DNA of 64,000 bases from Aciduliprofundum sp. MAR08-339 (GTDB lineage: Archaea; Thermoplasmatota; Thermoplasmata; Thermoplasmatales; Aciduliprofundaceae): NCBI RefSeq assembly GCF_000327505.1, contig NC_019942.1:930001-994000 (forward strand). Direction: 5' to 3'. Each line of letters begins with the position of its first letter. The stretch's first letter is position 1. Made by a program: the position numbers and the translations under genes. Shown here in pieces: positions 45,065 through 54,025 of the stretch. Below the pieces are notes generated by a model. The model was not told the DNA's origin and did no database searches. It was given only the letters and a program-made list of their open reading frames with translations.

Positions 45065-46711
45065 TTATGGAGAGCGCCGCTTTTTGAGAACTGCCGCGAC
45101 TATCGCGATGATCACCAATACAACCACCAGCACTGCGATTCCTATGACTGTGGGCATAAGCCAGGGATTCTCTGGTGTGTTGAGTATTCCAGCTCCTCCG
45201 CCCTTAACATTTTTCATGGAATCAATTTCTTTCTGCGCATTGCTGTATGTTATTGCCTGTGTGTCAAATTTCTTGGTGCCTATCTGTACGCCCCCTCCAA
45301 CTATGAACTTCTTGGATGGGGAGTAGAAGTACCAGAAATCAAAGTTTGGGATGCTATTCTCCTTCGGTATGTTGAGATGTACGATGTACACATTCTCTCC
45401 TCCATACTCCATTGTACCACTTATCCGCATGGGCGCAACGGTTATTCTTGTGCTCTTGTTTATTGTGCCATTGGAGAACCCGGGTATGTGTGTGTTGAAG
45501 GTTTGCAGATTTATGGGGAATGTCAGGTTTAGCACATTTTCCAGAATCTTCTTGTATTTTTCCTGAAGCCCAACTATGGTTATGGTTCCATAATATTTGC
45601 CCCTTGTCACCATTGTTATATTTTCCCTGCTTTTTGGAATAAGCGGTAAGGAAGGATTGTAAGTGGTTGTGGTGTTCTCCTGCACTTCTGCCAGGATGGT
45701 GAAATTGAAGTTGTCATACAGGGGGAGCGATTTGACCTCGTTCAGCAGTTTTTCGTATCTGGGCACGATTACGGGCACATAAAAGTCCCAATCAAGGCTC
45801 GCGGACCACTCTTGGGGCATAAGCGAGACGGAGAAATGGTATGAGTGCCCCTTGAAGGAGGTTTTGAATCCCAGTTCTACGGGAGAGAACTGATTGAAGA
45901 AACTCGGATTTATATGGAGGCATAGGTAGTCTCCCGTGTCCAGGTAACCATCGTGATTCTGGTCAATCACATTCACACTCACAAGACTGGAGTTAACATA
46001 CACATCGGAAGTTTTTATGGTTGAATTTATGGGAATTCCATCGAGTGTCTCGTTGAGATAGGTTTTAAGGCATATGTTGGTGAGGTTGCTCATTGAAGAG
46101 ATGTAGTTTAGGTCCATTCTTATGCTCAGATCCTGGTATCTCACAGCCTTTGACTCTATCATGGGATAGAGAATCAGGGAGAGAGGTATGTTCTTTCCTT
46201 TAAAATGCAATCTGAAATAATTGTAGGAGTTTGAGATTATCTTGGATACGTTACCGGGTGTGCTTTCAATAACAGTGCCGTTGGATAGGTGCTTGGTAAT
46301 GAGGCTCACCATGGCAGATATGTTCAAATTCTTTGGCTCCACGCTCCCGTTGATCACCTGGGAAACATTTGTGGCGTAGGGAAAGACTCCATTGGCGTAG
46401 AAGGAAAGGTTTGCATTGGTGTATTCTCCACCTTCATATTCAATTCCATTGCCCGTGGCCATCATTGCCTCTGCCATTCTGAAAGTCCCGTTTAGAGAGG
46501 AATCGTATGAGTTGATCTGGTATGTGGAGTTCATATGGTTGAACTTTGAAACGAGCATATCGGTTAAAACCTTAACGTAGGGCTGTAACTGGTCCTTCAA
46601 ATTCACGTTTAGTTTGAAACCCCATTTCTGGTTCTCCTGGGCGATCGCGGTGCTTGCAAGTATGCTGAGGGATAAAATTACCACCAGCCCAATACTTAGT
46701 AACCTCTTCAT
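45065..46711 (-). CDS. Secreted, membrane-anchored protein of unknown function
   Basis: 548 aa. Signal peptide of about 24 residues (MKRLLSIGLVVILSLSILASTAIAQ), large ectodomain with a long series of N-x-S/T sites, C-terminal helix VIGIAVLVVVLVIIAIVAAVLKKRR. The ectodomain is beta-rich; no family recognised. The ATG at 46711 follows GGTGATTG. It is probably a heavily glycosylated surface protein, inferred from the sequon density. It could be an S-layer associated or binding protein. Confidence 0.78.
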   Translation of the reverse strand: MKRLLSIGLVVILSLSILASTAIAQENQKWGFKLNVNLKDQLQPYVKVLTDMLVSKFNHMNSTYQINSYDSSLNGTFRMAEAMMATGNGIEYEGGEYTNANLSFYANGVFPYATNVSQVINGSVEPKNLNISAMVSLITKHLSNGTVIESTPGNVSKIISNSYNYFRLHFKGKNIPLSLILYPMIESKAVRYQDLSIRMDLNYISSMSNLTNICLKTYLNETLDGIPINSTIKTSDVYVNSSLVSVNVIDQNHDGYLDTGDYLCLHINPSFFNQFSPVELGFKTSFKGHSYHFSVSLMPQEWSASLDWDFYVPVIVPRYEKLLNEVKSLPLYDNFNFTILAEVQENTTTTYNPSLPLIPKSRENITMVTRGKYYGTITIVGLQEKYKKILENVLNLTFPINLQTFNTHIPGFSNGTINKSTRITVAPMRISGTMEYGGENVYIVHLNIPKENSIPNFDFWYFYSPSKKFIVGGGVQIGTKKFDTQAITYSNAQKEIDSMKNVKGGGAGILNTPENPWLMPTVIGIAVLVVVLVIIAIVAAVLKKRRSP

Positions 46712-46764
46712 TTCAATCACCTGTCCATGGTATATATGCGGTTCCTCATAAAACTTCTGGATTT

Positions 46765-47322
46765 TTATTCTTTTCTCTCAATTAAAAATTCGCAGTACTC
46801 ATATCCCTGCGCCTTGCATTTCACTTCCTTTCCTTCGTATTTTGATTTTTCTATCTCCTCAACAATTCCTGTCAGAACCCCTCTCATGAAATGGCATACT
46901 GGCTTATCGCCCTTGCCCTCGTTCTCTATGTAACTATCTGCCTCAAAAGAATCGTATAAAATCATTCGGTAATTATCACCTTCCTTAAATGAGTCACCAA
47001 TGGCCCATCCAAAATACCAGCCCACGGCTGCCAGAACATCGTACATACTTATATCATCTATATCATCATTTATTGAGTTCGCATATTCCCTGACGAGTCT
47101 CTTACCTATTCTCTTTCCTCCTCTGTAAAGTACGAAATCTCCCACACCACCGAACAATTCCTCCATATCTTTCTTGAGTTCGTACGGAAAATAGCGTGTA
47201 GATAAAAGCACGTATCTATTCCCGTAGAATTCTATCTGAAGATTTTCAGAGCAGCATCTACCATTCTTGCCCAATTTTTTAAGGGTTTCCTTTGCCCTCC
47301 TCTCAATTTCCTCTTTTTTCAT
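46765..47322 (-). CDS. V4R-domain protein
   Basis: 185 aa. C-terminal region VCHFMRGVLTGIVEEIEKSKYEGKEVKCKAQGYEYCEFLI is a V4R (4-vinyl reductase) domain with its typical Cys pair; the N-terminal part contains a helix and a region CCSENLQIEFYGNRYVLL. V4R domains bind small aromatic or hydrocarbon molecules, or metals through Cys, and are often linked to regulators. It stands alone here, without a DNA-binding or enzyme domain. Function not assigned. Confidence 0.75.
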   Translation of the reverse strand: MKKEEIERRAKETLKKLGKNGRCCSENLQIEFYGNRYVLLSTRYFPYELKKDMEELFGGVGDFVLYRGGKRIGKRLVREYANSINDDIDDISMYDVLAAVGWYFGWAIGDSFKEGDNYRMILYDSFEADSYIENEGKGDKPVCHFMRGVLTGIVEEIEKSKYEGKEVKCKAQGYEYCEFLIERKE

Positions 47323-47367
47323 CTATCTCCCCAGAATATTTAGGGTTCCATACTATTTAAAACCTTC

Positions 47368-48825
47368 TCAATCAATTACCCAACCAAGGGACCTTGAAAC
47401 GGCTCTTTTCCACCTTGCGTACAGTTTTTCCCTTTCTGCCTCATTCATTTTGGGAACAAATTTCCTATCCACCTCCCACAGTTTCTCAAGCGTTTGCATA
47501 TCCCATACATCCTCTTGCAATCCTGCCATAAACGCCACCCCCATGCTGGTACTTTCTCTGTTAACAGGTCTGAGAAGGGGTACGCCGAGAATATCCGCCT
47601 GGAACTGCATGAGGAAGTTGTTTATGCTCGCTCCCCCATCAACACGAAGTTCCCTAACAAATATGTGTCTTTTGATCTCTTCAACCACATCCCTTGTCAG
47701 ATAGGCAATGGCTTCCAGAGTTGCCCGTACAATGTGCTTTTTTCTTGTTCCCCTAGTTATTCCTATTATGATACCTCTTGCGTATGGATCCCAGTACGGG
47801 GAACCTAGACCTGAAAAGGCGGGTACGAAATAAAGATCTTCGTTGCTTCCTAGGGATCTTGCAAGTTCTTCCGTTTCCTCGTAAGATTCAATGAGACCCA
47901 GATCTCGGATCCATTTAAGGGCCGCTCCTGTTATGAATATGCTACCCTCAAGTGCATAGTTCATTTTATTTCCAATTTTCCAAGCTATGGTGCTGAGCAG
48001 GTTCCTTGAGTTTGGCACACTCTCACCCGTGTTGATCAGCAGGAAATTTCCGGTACCGTACGTCACTTTGAGCATTCCCTCCCTGAAACATGCCTGGCCG
48101 AACAGTGCAGCCTGCTGATCTCCAAGCACTCCAGAAACTGGTGCGTTTCCAAGGAATTCCTTGGCATGTCCGTAATCATCTGCAGAATTCAATACTTCAG
48201 GTAAAATCTCCTCGGGAATTTTAAATATTTCAAGAAGTTCATCATCCCACTGGCCCCTTTTTATGTTGAACAGCATGGTGCGCGATGCATTGGAATAATC
48301 CGTTGCGTGCTTCCCTGTGAGTTTGTAAATTAGATATGAGTCCACAGTACCGAACATAAGTTCTCCCTTCTTTGCCCGCTCCCTAGCCCCTTGCACATTA
48401 TCCAGGATCCATCTTATTTTACTGGCTGAAAAGTACGCATCTCCAATGAGTCCGGTTTTCTCCCTTATCAGATCACCATACTCTTTTTTCACCCTTTCCA
48501 TGAATTCTGCCGTTCTCCTGCACTGCCACACTATTGCGTTGTATACAGGCTTTCCGTTCCTGTCCCAGATTATGGTTGTCTCTCTCTGATTTGTTATGCC
48601 TATCGCAGCAACATCTCCCGGCTCCAATTTTGCCTTTTTTATTGCCTCTCTGGCGGCGAGGATCTGTGCGTTCCATATTTCCTCTGGATTGTGCTCAACC
48701 CATCCCGGGCGTGGATAGTACTGGGGAAACTCACGGCTTGCCGAGGAAATGATCTTTCCCTCCTCGCTGATTATAAAGGCCTTTGCGTTTGTGGTACCTT
48801 CGTCCAGAGAAAGAATGTATGGCAT
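47368..48825 (-). CDS. glpK: Glycerol kinase
   Basis: ATP + glycerol to glycerol 3-phosphate. The protein is 485 aa, FGGY family. Seen: [89 protein letters not shown] and [14 protein letters not shown]. The ATG follows GGTGATAGG. Together with the GlpA-GlpB-DUF1667 operon at 54026 it allows growth on glycerol or lipid-derived glycerol. Confidence 0.95.
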   Translation of the reverse strand: MPYILSLDEGTTNAKAFIISEEGKIISSASREFPQYYPRPGWVEHNPEEIWNAQILAAREAIKKAKLEPGDVAAIGITNQRETTIIWDRNGKPVYNAIVWQCRRTAEFMERVKKEYGDLIREKTGLIGDAYFSASKIRWILDNVQGARERAKKGELMFGTVDSYLIYKLTGKHATDYSNASRTMLFNIKRGQWDDELLEIFKIPEEILPEVLNSADDYGHAKEFLGNAPVSGVLGDQQAALFGQACFREGMLKVTYGTGNFLLINTGESVPNSRNLLSTIAWKIGNKMNYALEGSIFITGAALKWIRDLGLIESYEETEELARSLGSNEDLYFVPAFSGLGSPYWDPYARGIIIGITRGTRKKHIVRATLEAIAYLTRDVVEEIKRHIFVRELRVDGGASINNFLMQFQADILGVPLLRPVNRESTSMGVAFMAGLQEDVWDMQTLEKLWEVDRKFVPKMNEAEREKLYARWKRAVSRSLGWVID

Positions 48826-48917
48826 CCTATCACCATACGGTTAATGCTCTTGGTGGATATATGATTTTTCTGGGACAATCCGCAAAATTAAAAATGGAAT
48901 AAGGCATAATGAGAAAT

Positions 48918-49409
48918 ATGGGCGTGGAGATAAAGGTTGTGGATATCAAGAAACCCAGCAACGAGATAAATGTGATCATCGGATACACGCATTTCATAAA
49001 GAGCACTGAAGATATATACGAGGCGCTGGTTACCAGTATGCCGGGCATAAAGTTCGGGTTTGCCTTCTGCGAAGCATCGGGCCCGAGATTGGTCAGGTAC
49101 GAGGGTACGGATGAAGAACTTGTGAAATACGCCATTGAGAATGCGAGGAAAATTGGAGCAGGACACTCCTTCATAATAATGCTACGCAACGCTTATCCCA
49201 TAAACGTGCTCAACACGCTGAAAAATGTGCAGGAGATCACGCACATAATTGTGGCAAGTGCAAACCCCCTGCAGGTGATAGTGGCAGAGACTGAGCAGGG
49301 AAGGGCAATAATAGGCGTTGTGGATGGCTACTCTCCCCTTGGAGTTGAAGATGAAGAGAGAAGGAGGGAGAGAAAGGAGTTTCTGCGTAAGATTGGTTAC
49401 AAGTTGTGA
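48918..49409 (+). CDS. Adenosine-specific kinase family protein (DUF355/PF04008)
   Basis: About 163 aa; archaeal/bacterial family whose Pyrobaculum member is described as an adenosine-specific kinase. Seen: [104 protein letters not shown]. The start may also be the ATG at 48909; 48918 fits the family start. Followed by a methyltransferase gene 5 nt downstream. Confidence 0.85.
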   Translation: MGVEIKVVDIKKPSNEINVIIGYTHFIKSTEDIYEALVTSMPGIKFGFAFCEASGPRLVRYEGTDEELVKYAIENARKIGAGHSFIIMLRNAYPINVLNTLKNVQEITHIIVASANPLQVIVAETEQGRAIIGVVDGYSPLGVEDEERRRERKEFLRKIGYKL

Positions 49410-49414
49410 TCCCC

Positions 49415-50125
49415 ATGGACTTCTACGATGTTGAGGCGGATCTTTACGATCTGTTCTATTTTGATTTTCAGGATGATATTGAGATATACCGCAAGTACGC
49501 AAAGGAATGCGACTCCCTGCTTGAACTCATGTGCGGTACAGGGCGCATACTCTATTATCTTGATCATCCAAATATGTGGGGCATAGACTCCAACGAAAAG
49601 ATGCTCGCACGTGCCAGGGAGAATCTCAAGGGCAAGAATGTGAAATTGGTAAAGGGAGATGTGCTGAATTTTTCCATTCCCGAGAGATTCTGCCTTGTGC
49701 TCATAGGACTCAACTCTCTCACAATGTTCCCCAAGGAGGAGAGGTTGAAGATTTTAAAAAATGCAAATGCGCATTTGGAGAGTGGTGGAAGAATAATTGT
49801 GGACATATTCAATCCCTTTGAGATGGTTGAGGGAATTGTGCACCATGGGGACACTATATTTAGGGATGATAGGATATATTCCAGATTCTTCGTTCCTGTA
49901 AAATACGGAAATCGCTGGAAACTGCTCTATTTTTACGATACTGTGGAAAACGAGATTCTGAGAAGAAGGTTTGCTGAGATGTACATCTACCCCATTGAGA
50001 AGGAGGAAATCGTGAGAGAGTTGGAGGATGTGGGATTTGAAATAGAGGACGTTTATGGAGATTATGAAATGAACGAGTTTGACGAGTATTCCGAAAGGAT
50101 AATTGTTGTGGGAGTTAAGAGGTAA
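49415..50125 (+). CDS. Class I SAM-dependent methyltransferase
   Basis: About 236 aa. N-terminal YDVEADLYDLFYFDF region, SAM-binding motif LLELMCGTGRILYYL near residue 36, then GIDSNEKMLARARENLKG and LVKGDVLNFSIPE. Substrate unknown: it belongs to the broad UbiE-like group. The ATG at 49415 lies just after the preceding stop (49409); GTG at 49406 overlaps it. Part of a run adenosine kinase, methyltransferase, Toprim. Confidence 0.82.
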   Translation: MDFYDVEADLYDLFYFDFQDDIEIYRKYAKECDSLLELMCGTGRILYYLDHPNMWGIDSNEKMLARARENLKGKNVKLVKGDVLNFSIPERFCLVLIGLNSLTMFPKEERLKILKNANAHLESGGRIIVDIFNPFEMVEGIVHHGDTIFRDDRIYSRFFVPVKYGNRWKLLYFYDTVENEILRRRFAEMYIYPIEKEEIVRELEDVGFEIEDVYGDYEMNEFDEYSERIIVVGVKR

Positions 50126-50129
50126 TGGA

Positions 50130-50510
50130 ATGAGAAACGGGATATCGCAGGAGAGCATGGAAAAGATTGAGAGCATCCTTGAGGATATGAGAGTGGAGAA
50201 TGTGCAAACACCTATCCTTGTTGAGGGAAAGAGAGACAGGGAGGCGCTTAGAACTCTCGGAATGGAAGGGGAAATAATAACCGTTAACATGGGTAAATCC
50301 CTTTCTGATCTTGCGGATTTCATAGCATCACGCCATTTTAAAGTCATAATTCTGACTGACTGGGACAGGAAGGGTAGTTATCTTGCGGGGAAATTATTCA
50401 CACTCCTGCGTGACAACGATGTGATCTGCAATATGGAGTACCGCAGAAAACTTGGGTTCTATGTTGGTGCGCACATCTCCAGTGTGGAGGAACTTGCCTC
50501 GCTTTTCTGA
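50130..50510 (+). CDS. Stand-alone Toprim-domain protein (UPF0292-like)
   Basis: 126 aa, a single Toprim domain as found in primases and RNase M5. Catalytic Glu in PILVEGKRDREAL and Asp pair in ILTDWDRKG. A helical N-terminus precedes it. Small Toprim proteins of this type in archaea have an unclear role in RNA or DNA processing. The ATG at 50130 follows AGAGGTAATGGA, 4 nt after the methyltransferase stop. Confidence 0.82.
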   Translation: MRNGISQESMEKIESILEDMRVENVQTPILVEGKRDREALRTLGMEGEIITVNMGKSLSDLADFIASRHFKVIILTDWDRKGSYLAGKLFTLLRDNDVICNMEYRRKLGFYVGAHISSVEELASLF

Positions 50511-50511
50511 A

Positions 50512-50525
50512 AAATTTATTTAAAT
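50512..50525 (+). promoter_or_regulatory. TATA-like box of trpS
   Basis: AAATTTATTTAAAT, centred 26 nt before the ATG at 50544 with no ribosome-binding site; leaderless. Confidence 0.5.
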
Positions 50526-50543
50526 GCAAAGCCTTCCCCACCC

Positions 50544-51854
50544 ATGGAATTCATAAATCCATGGTCTTCGCAGCAGTACAAGGACTATGCAAAACTCCGA
50601 GACCAGTTTGGCATTGAGCCCTTTGATTTTGAACTTCCAGATGCACCGCGACTTTTCCGCAGGGGTGTTATTTTCGGGCACAGAGGCTTTGATTATATAT
50701 ACGATGCCATAAGGAATGGGGAGAGTTTTGCGGTGCTCACAGGACTTATGCCCTCAGGACGCATGCATTTTGGGCACAAGATGACCATTGATCAGGTCCG
50801 TTATTACCAGGATTTAGGTGCAGATGTTCACATAGCCGTGGCGGACATAGAGGCCTATGCTTCGCGGGGAATATCGCTGGAGAAGGCGAGGAAAATAGCC
50901 CTTGAGGAGTATGTTCCCAGTTACATAGCCCTCGGCCTGAAACCTGGTAAGACGGAGGTGTATTTTCAGTCTAAGAGGCAAGAGGTAAAGGATATAGCTT
51001 GGAAACTTGCCAGGAAGGTGAATATGAGTGAATTTCTGGCCATATACGGGTTTGGCGGAGAAACGAATATGAGCCATATTTTCTCCCCCTTGATTCAGGT
51101 GGGGGATATACTCCATGTGCAACTTGAAAAATTCGGAGGAGCGAGGCCCACCGTGGTACCCGTGGGTGTGGATCAGGATCCCCATATGCGTCTGACCCGG
51201 GATATTGTGGCGAGGTGGAGGATGTTCTCCATATCCCCTCAGGGGGAAGAGGGCATGGGAATTTTCTACAAGGGTGAGGATGTGGAGGGAAAATTGAAAG
51301 AGTTGGCTCTGCATCTTGAATCTGCGGGTTTTTCAGATTTTAAGATCAATGTCCCCTACAGGGCCCTTTACGTGAGAGATGCGGATGAGAGGGACATGCT
51401 GAAGATAAACAAGATCCTAATCAGGTACGAGCAGGGATTTAATGAGAATACATTCTACCCTCCGGCCGCCACGTATCACCGCCTAATGACAGGACTCACC
51501 GGTGGAAAGATGTCCTCCTCAGTGCCAGAGAGTGCGATATTCCTCACAGATGATCCTGAGGATGCAAGAAAGAAGGTTCTCCGCGCAAAAACGGGTGGTG
51601 GAGCAACTCTGGAGGAGCACAGGAAGCATGGAGGAAACCCAGACGTGTGTACGGTTTACGAGTTATTTGTCTACCACCTTCTGGATGACGATAAGTATCT
51701 GAAGGAGGTTCACGACACCTGTAGCTCTGGAGAGAGGGTATGTGGTCCCTGCAAGAGGGAGGCTGCCGATATAATATCTCAGTGGCTAAGAGATTTTCAG
51801 GAAAGAAGGGAGCAGGCTAAGGAAGAGGTAAATGATATGGTTTCATGGGAATGA
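50544..51854 (+). CDS. trpS: Tryptophanyl-tRNA synthetase
   Basis: Charges tRNA-Trp. The protein is 436 aa, archaeal/eukaryotic type with a longer N-terminus (NPWSSQQYKDYAKLRDQFGIEPFDF). Class I motifs PSGRMHFGHKM (HIGH) and GGKMSSSVPES (KMSKS) are present, plus AVADIEAY and PVGVDQDPHMRLTRDI. A C-terminal CSSGERVCGPCKREA segment has cysteines near the anticodon-binding domain. Confidence 0.95.
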   Translation: MEFINPWSSQQYKDYAKLRDQFGIEPFDFELPDAPRLFRRGVIFGHRGFDYIYDAIRNGESFAVLTGLMPSGRMHFGHKMTIDQVRYYQDLGADVHIAVADIEAYASRGISLEKARKIALEEYVPSYIALGLKPGKTEVYFQSKRQEVKDIAWKLARKVNMSEFLAIYGFGGETNMSHIFSPLIQVGDILHVQLEKFGGARPTVVPVGVDQDPHMRLTRDIVARWRMFSISPQGEEGMGIFYKGEDVEGKLKELALHLESAGFSDFKINVPYRALYVRDADERDMLKINKILIRYEQGFNENTFYPPAATYHRLMTGLTGGKMSSSVPESAIFLTDDPEDARKKVLRAKTGGGATLEEHRKHGGNPDVCTVYELFVYHLLDDDKYLKEVHDTCSSGERVCGPCKREAADIISQWLRDFQERREQAKEEVNDMVSWE

Positions 51855-51861
51855 AAGTGTG

Positions 51862-51881
51862 CATATAAATCCTTAAATATA
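51862..51881 (+). promoter_or_regulatory. TATA-like region before the 37-aa gene
   Basis: CATATAAATCC and CTTAAATATA (51862-51881) predict a start near 51903, leaving a short leader with GATGGTG before the ATG at 51918. Confidence 0.4.
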
Positions 51882-51917
51882 CGGATTGCATACATCTTCA
51901 AAAGAGATGGTGTGCAG

Positions 51918-52031
51918 ATGGGATGGGAAAGGGAATTTAAAATAGGAAATGGAATGGTGGCGTTTGTGGGTGGAGACAGAATAGTGGTTAAAGTTGGGGC
52001 AAAGGAGTATTTGCTTTACTCGGAAGATTAG
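51918..52031 (+). CDS. Candidate 37-residue protein
   Basis: A short open frame (MGWEREFKIGNGMVAFVGG, then DRIVVKVGAKEYLLYSED) between trpS and the convergent RNase Z gene, with a box A, a ribosome-binding site (GATGGTG) and a normal amino-acid make-up. It has alternating hydrophobic residues that could form three or four beta strands (EFKIGN, MVAFVGG, RIVVKVG, EYLLYSE), like a small beta-barrel. No family recognised. The stop overlaps the RNase Z stop by 4 bp. Real gene status is plausible, not proven. Confidence 0.5.
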   Translation: MGWEREFKIGNGMVAFVGGDRIVVKVGAKEYLLYSED

Positions 52032-52945
52032 CCCTTCTTTACCTTCACGATAAACTCGTCCAGATCGTTTACCACAAAGCTATTTGGGAATATCTTCTTT
52101 GCTTCATTCTCGATTGTCGTTGGATCTTTGTACCTGGGGCTTATGTGCACAAGAAGCAGGGTGTCCACATTTGCCCTCTTTGCTATCCTGGCTGCCTGCC
52201 TTGCGGAAGAGTGTCCGTACTCGTTTGCCTTATCTTCCAGGGAGGATTCTGTGGTTGCCTCATGGATCAGAACACTTGCATCTCTGGCAAAATTGATCAT
52301 CTCATCCATCGGTGCGGTATCCCCAGAATACACTATCTTTCTTCCTATTCTAGTTCCATTGCTCACATCTTCAATTCTTATTGTTTTTCCCCGATACTCT
52401 ATCTCCCCTTCTCTCCTCAGTTTTTCCAGGATCTTGCTGTTGAGTTTCATGGATTTTGCCTTGTTTCTGTCGATTCTTGGCATGTCCTTCTCCTTTATGG
52501 AGTAAGCCAGGGATGGTACGGGATGCTTTGTTCTTAGGGTTGAAATAGTGTAATCTCCAAAATCAAGAATCTCGTTTCCTTCAAGTTCGTAAAGTTTTAC
52601 TGGAAATGTGGTTGAATAATAGCCGATGGAGAAGTAGCGTGTGAGTATATCCACCGTCCTCTCAGGCCCATATATTTCAAGGGGCTCCTTCCTGTCGTTA
52701 AGAGCCATAGTCTGAATAAGTCCAGCCAAGCCGAGAAAATGATCCCCGTGATAATGGGTTATAAATATGCGCTTTATCTTCATAAAACTCATGTTTGTGC
52801 GCATCATCTGCCTCTGGGTTCCTTCTCCACAATCAAAGAGCAGAACCTCACTGTCTATCTGCACTCCTATGCTCATTACATTTCTCTCGGGTGAGGGCCA
52901 GGAGCCTCCGGTGCCGAAGAACACTATGCGAATTGTGGATGCCAT
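52028..52945 (-). CDS. rnz: Ribonuclease Z
   Basis: 305 aa. Removes 3' trailers from tRNA precursors, fitting tRNA genes that do not encode CCA. Metallo-beta-lactamase fold with THYHGDHFLGL, GTGGSWP, SGDTAP near residue 212, a HEATTESS segment and a C-terminal VHISPRY. The region between about 175 and 200 matches the short (tRNase Z-S) type. Convergent with the mini-gene. Confidence 0.92.
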   Translation of the reverse strand: MASTIRIVFFGTGGSWPSPERNVMSIGVQIDSEVLLFDCGEGTQRQMMRTNMSFMKIKRIFITHYHGDHFLGLAGLIQTMALNDRKEPLEIYGPERTVDILTRYFSIGYYSTTFPVKLYELEGNEILDFGDYTISTLRTKHPVPSLAYSIKEKDMPRIDRNKAKSMKLNSKILEKLRREGEIEYRGKTIRIEDVSNGTRIGRKIVYSGDTAPMDEMINFARDASVLIHEATTESSLEDKANEYGHSSARQAARIAKRANVDTLLLVHISPRYKDPTTIENEAKKIFPNSFVVNDLDEFIVKVKKG

Positions 52946-52983
52946 AATGGATACCTCATCGCTTGGGGCGTATTAAATTTTAC

Positions 52984-53766
52984 TCATAGATGAATGGAGG
53001 AATATTGAGTTCTACTTAGAGTGCATATATCCGACTTTTTAAGTAGTTTCCACACAACGAGGGAACCAATGATGTACCCCTCTCTTTTCCCGTAGAACAT
53101 GGATATTGTTTCAGGAGTGATTTTAATCTCTTTCATCTTTTTGAATCGGGATATGATGTATTTCTCATTTTCCATAACTTTATCCCATTCCCCCTTGCGC
53201 ATGGGTATGCATTTCCACGTATCTTCCTTTGCATCTCCGTTGAATATGCAGGAGAAAACAACTCCCAGGCCTTCAAATAATGCGAGATCCTCGAAGGTCA
53301 TCTGGTATGGGGAATAAATTCCTGCTGGTATCATAACCCTCTGAAGACGAACTATATGGGCATACTCGTGAGGGAGAAAGATATTAAGATTCATGATCTC
53401 CATGGACTCTCCAACCCCAAAAAATATGAATGCTCCAAGATTTTTTGAGTACTGGGTTATTATCATATAATCATCCACAGGCACTGGCAGGAAAAATACA
53501 TTGAAATCCTCCTTTGTAGGACAAATTTTCATTGATTTTTCAATTATTTCCTTTATTTCACATCTCCTCTTTTCATATTCGCATAGATTTTCAACTATTC
53601 TTTTTATATTTCTATCTGTGGCGAAAATATGCCTTGGATTTTTTCCCTGCATTTTTCCAATGGACGCTTCATAGATGTCTTTGTACTCTTCGTATATTGA
53701 TCCCCATGGATCTTCCAGATCAAGGTTCTCTTGAATCTCCCTGCATGGGAGGTGTATTTTATACAT
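52984..53766 (-). CDS. Putative zinc protease-like protein (DUF2268-like)
   Basis: 260 aa. HEYAHIVRLQR (HExxH) near residue 143 with a downstream EDLALFEGLG, and later GYIIGSLVVWKLL, recall DUF2268-type predicted zinc proteases. No signal peptide. The last 15 residues (CTLSRTQYSSIHL) look unlike the rest of the fold, so a frameshift at the end is possible. Intracellular metalloprotease activity is inference. Confidence 0.65.
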   Translation of the reverse strand: MYKIHLPCREIQENLDLEDPWGSIYEEYKDIYEASIGKMQGKNPRHIFATDRNIKRIVENLCEYEKRRCEIKEIIEKSMKICPTKEDFNVFFLPVPVDDYMIITQYSKNLGAFIFFGVGESMEIMNLNIFLPHEYAHIVRLQRVMIPAGIYSPYQMTFEDLALFEGLGVVFSCIFNGDAKEDTWKCIPMRKGEWDKVMENEKYIISRFKKMKEIKITPETISMFYGKREGYIIGSLVVWKLLKKSDICTLSRTQYSSIHL

Positions 53767-53823
53767 ACCTCACCTATTGGGCAGAATTACTTAAATTTTC
53801 TTCACATAAGAAGATGGCCACAA

Positions 53824-53833
53824 AATTTAAAAA
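53824..53833 (+). promoter_or_regulatory. TATA-like box of tRNA-Val
   Basis: AATTTAAAAA is centred about 28 nt before the tRNA 5' end at 53857. Confidence 0.5.
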
Positions 53834-53856
53834 CAAAATACCCATTCCCATTCACA

Positions 53857-53929
<73 letters not shown>

Positions 53930-53980
53930 TTTCCTCTCTGTTTCTTCTTTTGGGGGGAAATTAGCGTAAGTTCTGCGAAT

Positions 53981-53991
53981 TGTTTAATATT
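53981..53991 (+). promoter_or_regulatory. TATA-like box of the GlpA-GlpB operon
   Basis: TGTTTAATATT, predicting a start near 54010, with GGTGAG then the ATG at 54026. Confidence 0.45.
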
Positions 53992-54025
53992 GATGAATCC
54001 ATAATCCCCTGCTCTGGTGAGTTTG

